Source: CTSoil-075 sp964292325 (GTDB lineage: Bacteria; Bacillota; Negativicutes; DSM-13327). Taken from it: a stretch of DNA of 17,605 nt. The stretch spans positions 1 to 17,605 of the forward strand of contig CAXYVG010000079.1 of assembly GCA_964292325.1 (NCBI GenBank), given 5' to 3'. The notes beneath the pieces are model-generated. The model was given only the letters and a program-made list of their open reading frames with translations, did not search any database and was not told the origin of the DNA. Both the position numbers and the translations under genes were made by a program. Shown in pieces: positions 15,525-17,605 of the stretch; within the stretch, counting starts at the first letter, position 1; every line of letters begins with the position of its first letter.

Positions 15525-16055
15525 TTAAACTTTCTCTATTTGAGAAAAATCTAATTCTACCGGTGTTTCTCTTCCAAACATATCAACAAGTACTTTTAGT
15601 TTGCTGCGTTCTGGATCAATCTCAAGAACCTTGGCTGTCCAATTTTCAAAAGCTCCAGAAGTAATACGCACCATCTCAGAAATCTCAATATCCATTTTTT
15701 GTTTAAGTTCTTCTAATCCCATGGATTTAAGGATATTTTTGATTTCGGCATCAGTAAGTGGGATAGGCTTGGTACCAGAACCAACAAAACCTGTTACACC
15801 TGGCGTATTGCGTACAACATACCATGATTTGTCATCAACAATCATTTCTACCATAACATAACCGGGGAAAACTTTTTTCTTTGTAATTTTCTTCTTGCCA
15901 TCTTTTATTTCAACTTCATCTTCCATAGGTACTACTACACGAAAGATTTGATCTTCCATACCCATGGAATGGACTTTGCGTTCCAGATTAGCTTTTACTT
16001 TGTTTTCATAACCGGAATATGTATGGATTACATACCAATTTTTTTCAGATTCCAT
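15525..16055 (-). CDS. nusG: Transcription elongation/antitermination factor NusG
   Basis: NusG binds the RNA polymerase clamp across the DNA channel and modulates pausing, termination and transcription-translation coupling. The 176 residues begin ESEKNWYVIHTYSGYENKVK (NGN domain, about 1-105) and end in the KOW domain (about 125-176; LKVLVDMFGRETPVELDFSQ). The KOW turn reads GAFENWTAKV where most homologues have GPF...FTGVV. So A141 stands where the KOW motif's invariant glycine is expected. The ribosome binding site is poor: GAAGG is only two to three bases from the ATG. A run GGGGGTGGGGG lies 25-35 bases upstream. Start is fixed by homology. It is 40 bp after secE, the usual pair. Confidence 0.97.
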   Translation of the reverse strand: MESEKNWYVIHTYSGYENKVKANLERKVHSMGMEDQIFRVVVPMEDEVEIKDGKKKITKKKVFPGYVMVEMIVDDKSWYVVRNTPGVTGFVGSGTKPIPLTDAEIKNILKSMGLEELKQKMDIEISEMVRITSGAFENWTAKVLEIDPERSKLKVLVDMFGRETPVELDFSQIEKV

Positions 16056-16095
16056 TACCTTCAGGGACGCTTAACTACGCCCCCACCCCCTTAGC

Positions 16096-16311
16096 CTACT
16101 TGATGATAAAACGTAAAACTTGAGCAAGTGTAGTATCAATTGCCTTAATCAGACACGTTATTAACATTACAGCAACAAATACCACTACTGTATTGGAAAT
16201 AAGCTCTTTTTGAGTTGGCCATGATACTTTTTTTAATTCTGCTTTAACTTCACGTAAAAACTTTTTAAAACGTGAAGGATTGGTTTTACCTACAGTTTCT
16301 TGGGCAACCAT
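16096..16311 (-). CDS. secE: Preprotein translocase subunit SecE
   Basis: SecE is the small clamp subunit of the SecYEG membrane channel. I choose the ATG at 16309-16311 (MVAQETVGKTNPS), giving 71 residues with GGGATGTGA upstream. An ATG seven codons earlier (16332) is possible but has only GGAAG two bases away. The conserved cytoplasmic amphipathic helix REVKAELKKVSWPTQKEL (20-37) is followed by a single membrane segment, about 38-58, typical of short Firmicute SecE. It lies between tRNA-Trp and nusG in the same transcription unit. Confidence 0.95.
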   Translation of the reverse strand: MVAQETVGKTNPSRFKKFLREVKAELKKVSWPTQKELISNTVVVFVAVMLITCLIKAIDTTLAQVLRFIIK

Positions 16312-16359
16312 TTTTTCACATCCCTGTTTCATGCTTCCAACTTAAGCATGAAATACTAC

Positions 16360-16435
16360 TGGCAGGGGCGGCAGGAATCGAACCCGCAACCAACGGTTTT
16401 GGAGACCGCTACTCTACCAATTGAGCTACACCCCT
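16360..16435 (-). tRNA. tRNA-Trp (CCA)
   Basis: The minus strand folds into a cloverleaf with acceptor AGGGGTG/CGCCCCT, anticodon loop CTCCAAA (anticodon CCA), T-loop TTCGATT, discriminator G and an encoded CCA end. It sits inside the rpmG-secE gap, 23 bp after rpmG and 48 bp before secE. No terminator or promoter lies between, so it is probably cut out of the polycistronic mRNA. Confidence 0.97.
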
Positions 16436-16458
16436 ACTAAAGTAATTTACGTTATAAA

Positions 16459-16608
16459 TTACTTAGTTTCTTTGTGTAAAGTATGTTTTTTGCAAAACTT
16501 GCAATACTTATTGAATTCCAATCTATCAGGGTCATTCTTTTTGTTTTTATTGGTCTGATAATTACGTTGTTTGCACTCCGTGCAAGCTAACGTTACTGCA
16601 TTGCGCAT
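16459..16608 (-). CDS. rpmG: 50S ribosomal protein L33
   Basis: L33 is a small 50S protein near the E site. The ATG at 16606-16608 gives MRNAVTLACTECKQRNYQ and 49 residues, the usual length, with GAGGTG seven bases upstream. Upstream in-frame ATGs lack a ribosome binding site. Cysteines C9, C12, C36 and C39 form a complete zinc ribbon, so this is the zinc-binding C+ type. Bacteria that also have a cysteine-free paralogue switch to it under zinc limitation; none is in this window. It is the first gene of the rpmG-tRNA-Trp-secE-nusG-rplKA unit. Confidence 0.96.
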   Translation of the reverse strand: MRNAVTLACTECKQRNYQTNKNKKNDPDRLEFNKYCKFCKKHTLHKETK

Positions 16609-16663
16609 CCTGTACACCTCTCTTACCTGTAAATATGACATCAATTCAAAATGCCACTAATAT

Positions 16664-16692
16664 AATTTAGCATACTTATACTAGCCTGTCAA
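16664..16692 (-). promoter_or_regulatory. Proximal promoter of the rpmG-secE-nusG unit
   Basis: TTGACA (16687-16692), a 17-bp spacer and TAAATT (16664-16669) on the minus strand, with TG one base before the -10 box. Transcription would begin near 16657, about 50 bases before rpmG. Confidence 0.75.
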
Positions 16693-16768
16693 TACCAGCT
16701 AAACAGTATCTCTTTAGAAAGTATAGTATTTTAAAACAGTATTATATAACTATAGCCAATCAGACAGA

Positions 16769-16797
16769 ATTTTATACCTTTATTGTTTAAATGTCAA
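16769..16797 (-). promoter_or_regulatory. Distal promoter of the rpmG-secE-nusG unit
   Basis: TTGACA (16792-16797) is followed after 17 bp by TAAAAT (16769-16774) on the minus strand; TATAAA two bases earlier is an alternative -10 box. It lies downstream of the tRNA terminator at 16834-16860 and would give a leader of about 155 nt. Tandem promoters of this kind are usual for growth-rate-regulated ribosomal operons. Confidence 0.7.
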
Positions 16798-16833
16798 CGT
16801 AAAAATAATATATTCTTTTTAGTCGCTAATACT

Positions 16834-16860
16834 AAAAAAACTCCGCCTAAAGACGAAGTT
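16834..16860 (-). terminator. Intrinsic terminator after the tRNA cluster
   Basis: AACTTCGTC and GGCGGAGTT pair over 9 bp (two G-U pairs) around TTTA, followed on the minus strand by TTTTTTTAG. It begins 15 bases after the CCA end of tRNA-Met and separates the tRNA cluster from rpmG. Confidence 0.9.
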
Positions 16861-16872
16861 TTGCTTTTATGC

Positions 16873-16964
16873 TTTTGGTGGCGGCGCAGGGATTTGAACC
16901 CCGGACCCTTCGGGTATGAACCGAATGCTCTAGCCAGCTGAGCTACGCCGCCATATAAAATATT

Positions 16965-16966
<2 letters not shown>
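16873..16966. repeat. 94-bp perfect direct repeat, copy 1 (tRNA-Met and flank)
   Basis: Bases 16873-16966 equal 17286-17379 exactly, an offset of 413 bp. The repeat contains the whole tRNA-Met gene, 3 bases on one side and 14 on the other (CATATAAAATATTTG). Because the non-coding flank is identical, the copies come from a recent duplication or gene conversion. Confidence 0.95.
16876..16952 (-). tRNA. tRNA-Met (CAU), elongator, copy 1
   Basis: The cloverleaf has acceptor GGCGGCG/CGCCGCC, anticodon stem TTCGG/CCGAA, loop TTCATAC (anticodon CAT), T-loop TTCAAAT and encoded CCA. The paired first base (G1-C72) excludes initiator tRNA, and the body resembles B. subtilis elongator tRNA-Met. A tRNA-Ile with a modified CAU anticodon cannot be fully excluded by eye. 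An identical gene lies at 17289-17365. Confidence 0.93.
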
Positions 16967-17040
<74 letters not shown>

Positions 17041-17049
17041 ATAACAATA

Positions 17050-17134
17050 TGGTGGATAGGGCTGGATTCGAACCAGCGAAGGCGGAGCCGGCAGATTTAC
17101 AGTCTGCTCCCTTTAGCCACTCGGGAACCTATCC
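17050..17134 (-). tRNA. tRNA-Tyr (GUA)
   Basis: This is an 85-base class II tRNA with acceptor GGATAGG/CCTATCC, anticodon loop CTGTAAA (GTA), a long variable arm (CCGGCTCCGCCTTCG) and encoded CCA. It lies between tRNA-Thr and tRNA-fMet with spacers of 8-9 bp. Confidence 0.97.
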
Positions 17135-17142
17135 AAATAAAA

Positions 17143-17218
17143 TGGAGCTGGAAACAGGACTTGAACCCGCAACATCCTCATTACAAGTGAGGTGCTCTAC
17201 CAGTTGAGCTATTCCAGC
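17143..17218 (-). tRNA. tRNA-Thr (UGU)
   Basis: Acceptor GCTGGAA/TTCCAGC, anticodon stem CCTCA/TGAGG, loop CTTGTAA (anticodon TGT), discriminator T, CCA encoded. The T stem contains two G-U pairs. It is the first gene after the promoter at 17252-17280. Confidence 0.96.
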
Positions 17219-17251
17219 ACGTGCCTACTACATTTCGTAGCGACGACTATT

Positions 17252-17280
17252 ATTGTATAATAACATTTCTGTTATGTCAA
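17252..17280 (-). promoter_or_regulatory. Promoter of the tRNA Thr-Tyr-fMet-Met operon
   Basis: TTGACA (17275-17280), a 17-bp spacer and TACAAT (17252-17257) on the minus strand, about 34 bp before tRNA-Thr(UGU). No terminator lies between tRNA-Met copy 2 and this promoter, so transcripts from upstream tRNAs may also read through. Confidence 0.85.
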
Positions 17281-17285
17281 CACTT

Positions 17286-17379
17286 TTTTGGTGGCGGCGC
17301 AGGGATTTGAACCCCGGACCCTTCGGGTATGAACCGAATGCTCTAGCCAGCTGAGCTACGCCGCCATATAAAATATTTG
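17286..17379. repeat. 94-bp perfect direct repeat, copy 2 (tRNA-Met and flank)
   Basis: This is the partner of 16873-16966. Identity stops where copy 1 runs into tRNA-fMet and copy 2 into an unrelated 87-bp spacer. Confidence 0.95.
17289..17365 (-). tRNA. tRNA-Met (CAU), elongator, copy 2
   Basis: This gene is base-for-base identical to the one at 16876-16952, including 14 bases beyond its 5' end. The spacer on its 5' side (17366-17452, 87 bp) separates it from tRNA-Thr(GGU). That spacer shows no promoter or terminator that I can defend. Confidence 0.93.
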
Positions 17380-17452
17380 TTGTTAGCACTACGATGCTAG
17401 CTAAGTGACTTATACAAAGATTCACTCACAATTCTTTGGTTCGCTGCTTAAA

Positions 17453-17528
17453 TGGAGCTAGTGACCGGGATTGAACCGGTGGCCTTATCCTTACCAAGGA
17501 TACGCTCTACCGACTGAGCTACACCAGC
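17453..17528 (-). tRNA. tRNA-Thr (GGU)
   Basis: Acceptor GCTGGTG/CACTAGC (one G-U pair), anticodon stem TATCC/GGATA, loop TTGGTAA (anticodon GGT), T-loop TTCAATC, discriminator T and encoded CCA. Together with the UGU isoacceptor it reads the threonine ACN box. Confidence 0.96.
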
Positions 17529-17539
17529 ATATAGTAAAT

Positions 17540-17605
17540 TGGTTGCGGGGACAGGACTTGAACCTGTGGCCTTCGGGTTATGAGCCCGACGAGCTACCAA
17601 CTGCT
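17540..17605 (-). tRNA. Initiator tRNA-fMet (CAU), copy 2, 5' end cut by window edge
   Basis: The 66 bases present match the initiator gene at 16965-17040 except at two positions. In the 3' acceptor arm CCCCGCA replaces TCCCGCA, and in the variable region GGCC replaces GGTC. The first ten or so bases of the gene lie beyond 17605. A72 and the CCCGA anticodon stem are present. Confidence 0.95.

Noticed and set aside
16080..16090. G-quadruplex
   Set aside because: Only two adjacent G-runs are present, so a standard intramolecular quadruplex needing four runs is not supported.
17228..17425. 65-residue minus-strand frame containing GGVAQLARAFGSYPKGPGFKSLRRH
   Set aside because: It is read through tRNA-Met copy 2 and a promoter; this peptide is a well-known false translation of a tRNA gene.

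Overview
The window is one uninterrupted block of translation and transcription genes, all read on the minus strand, so it is best read from high to low coordinates. Low-to-moderate G+C, strong AAGGAGG-type ribosome binding sites, a TTG start for rpoC, a B. subtilis-like start to RpoC (MLDVNNF), an L10 leader and the order rpmG-secE-nusG-rplK-rplA-rplJ-rplL-rpoB-rpoC-L7Ae-like-rpsL-rpsG-fusA-tuf all point to a Firmicute (Bacillota). The long RpoC and RpoB and the cysteine-containing loop in EF-Tu lead me to suspect Negativicutes (Sporomusa/Pelosinus/Selenomonas/Veillonella side). That placement is an inference from remembered protein sequences, not a search.

Layout in transcription order. (1) 17605-16876: tRNA genes fMet (cut by the window edge), Thr(GGU), Met, then a consensus promoter, then Thr(UGU), Tyr, fMet, Met and a terminator. 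One tRNA-Met unit is present twice as a 94-bp perfect direct repeat. (2) 16797-14234: two sigma-A-type promoters, then rpmG, tRNA-Trp, secE, nusG, rplK, rplA. Before both rplK and rplA lies the same RNA hairpin motif, probably the ribosomal protein L1 operator. (3) 14233-13064: L10 leader with its attenuator, then rplJ and rplL. (4) 13063-12515: a 549-bp gene-free stretch where B. subtilis has ybxB. It holds a strong rplL terminator, an AT-rich tandem repeat, a good promoter, a ~400-nt leader with two further terminator-like hairpins and a possible antiterminator, and a second promoter close to rpoB. (5) 12514-4727: rpoB and rpoC, closed by a 19-bp-stem terminator. (6) 4650-1: two promoters, then an L7Ae-family gene, rpsL, rpsG, fusA and tuf (3' end outside the window).

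Together the genes supply initiator and elongator tRNAs, ribosomal proteins of the L7/L12 stalk and L1 arm, the Sec channel subunit SecE, the elongation factor NusG, the two large RNA polymerase subunits, and the two translation GTPases. There is no mobile element, CRISPR array or accessory cargo. The features most worth a second look are: a module of RpoC between the cysteines of its second zinc site that is present in three copies; the rpoBC leader with tandem attenuator-like hairpins; the paired L1 operators; a CxCx4CxxC cluster in EF-Tu; and an alanine in NusG where the KOW motif normally has its invariant glycine.
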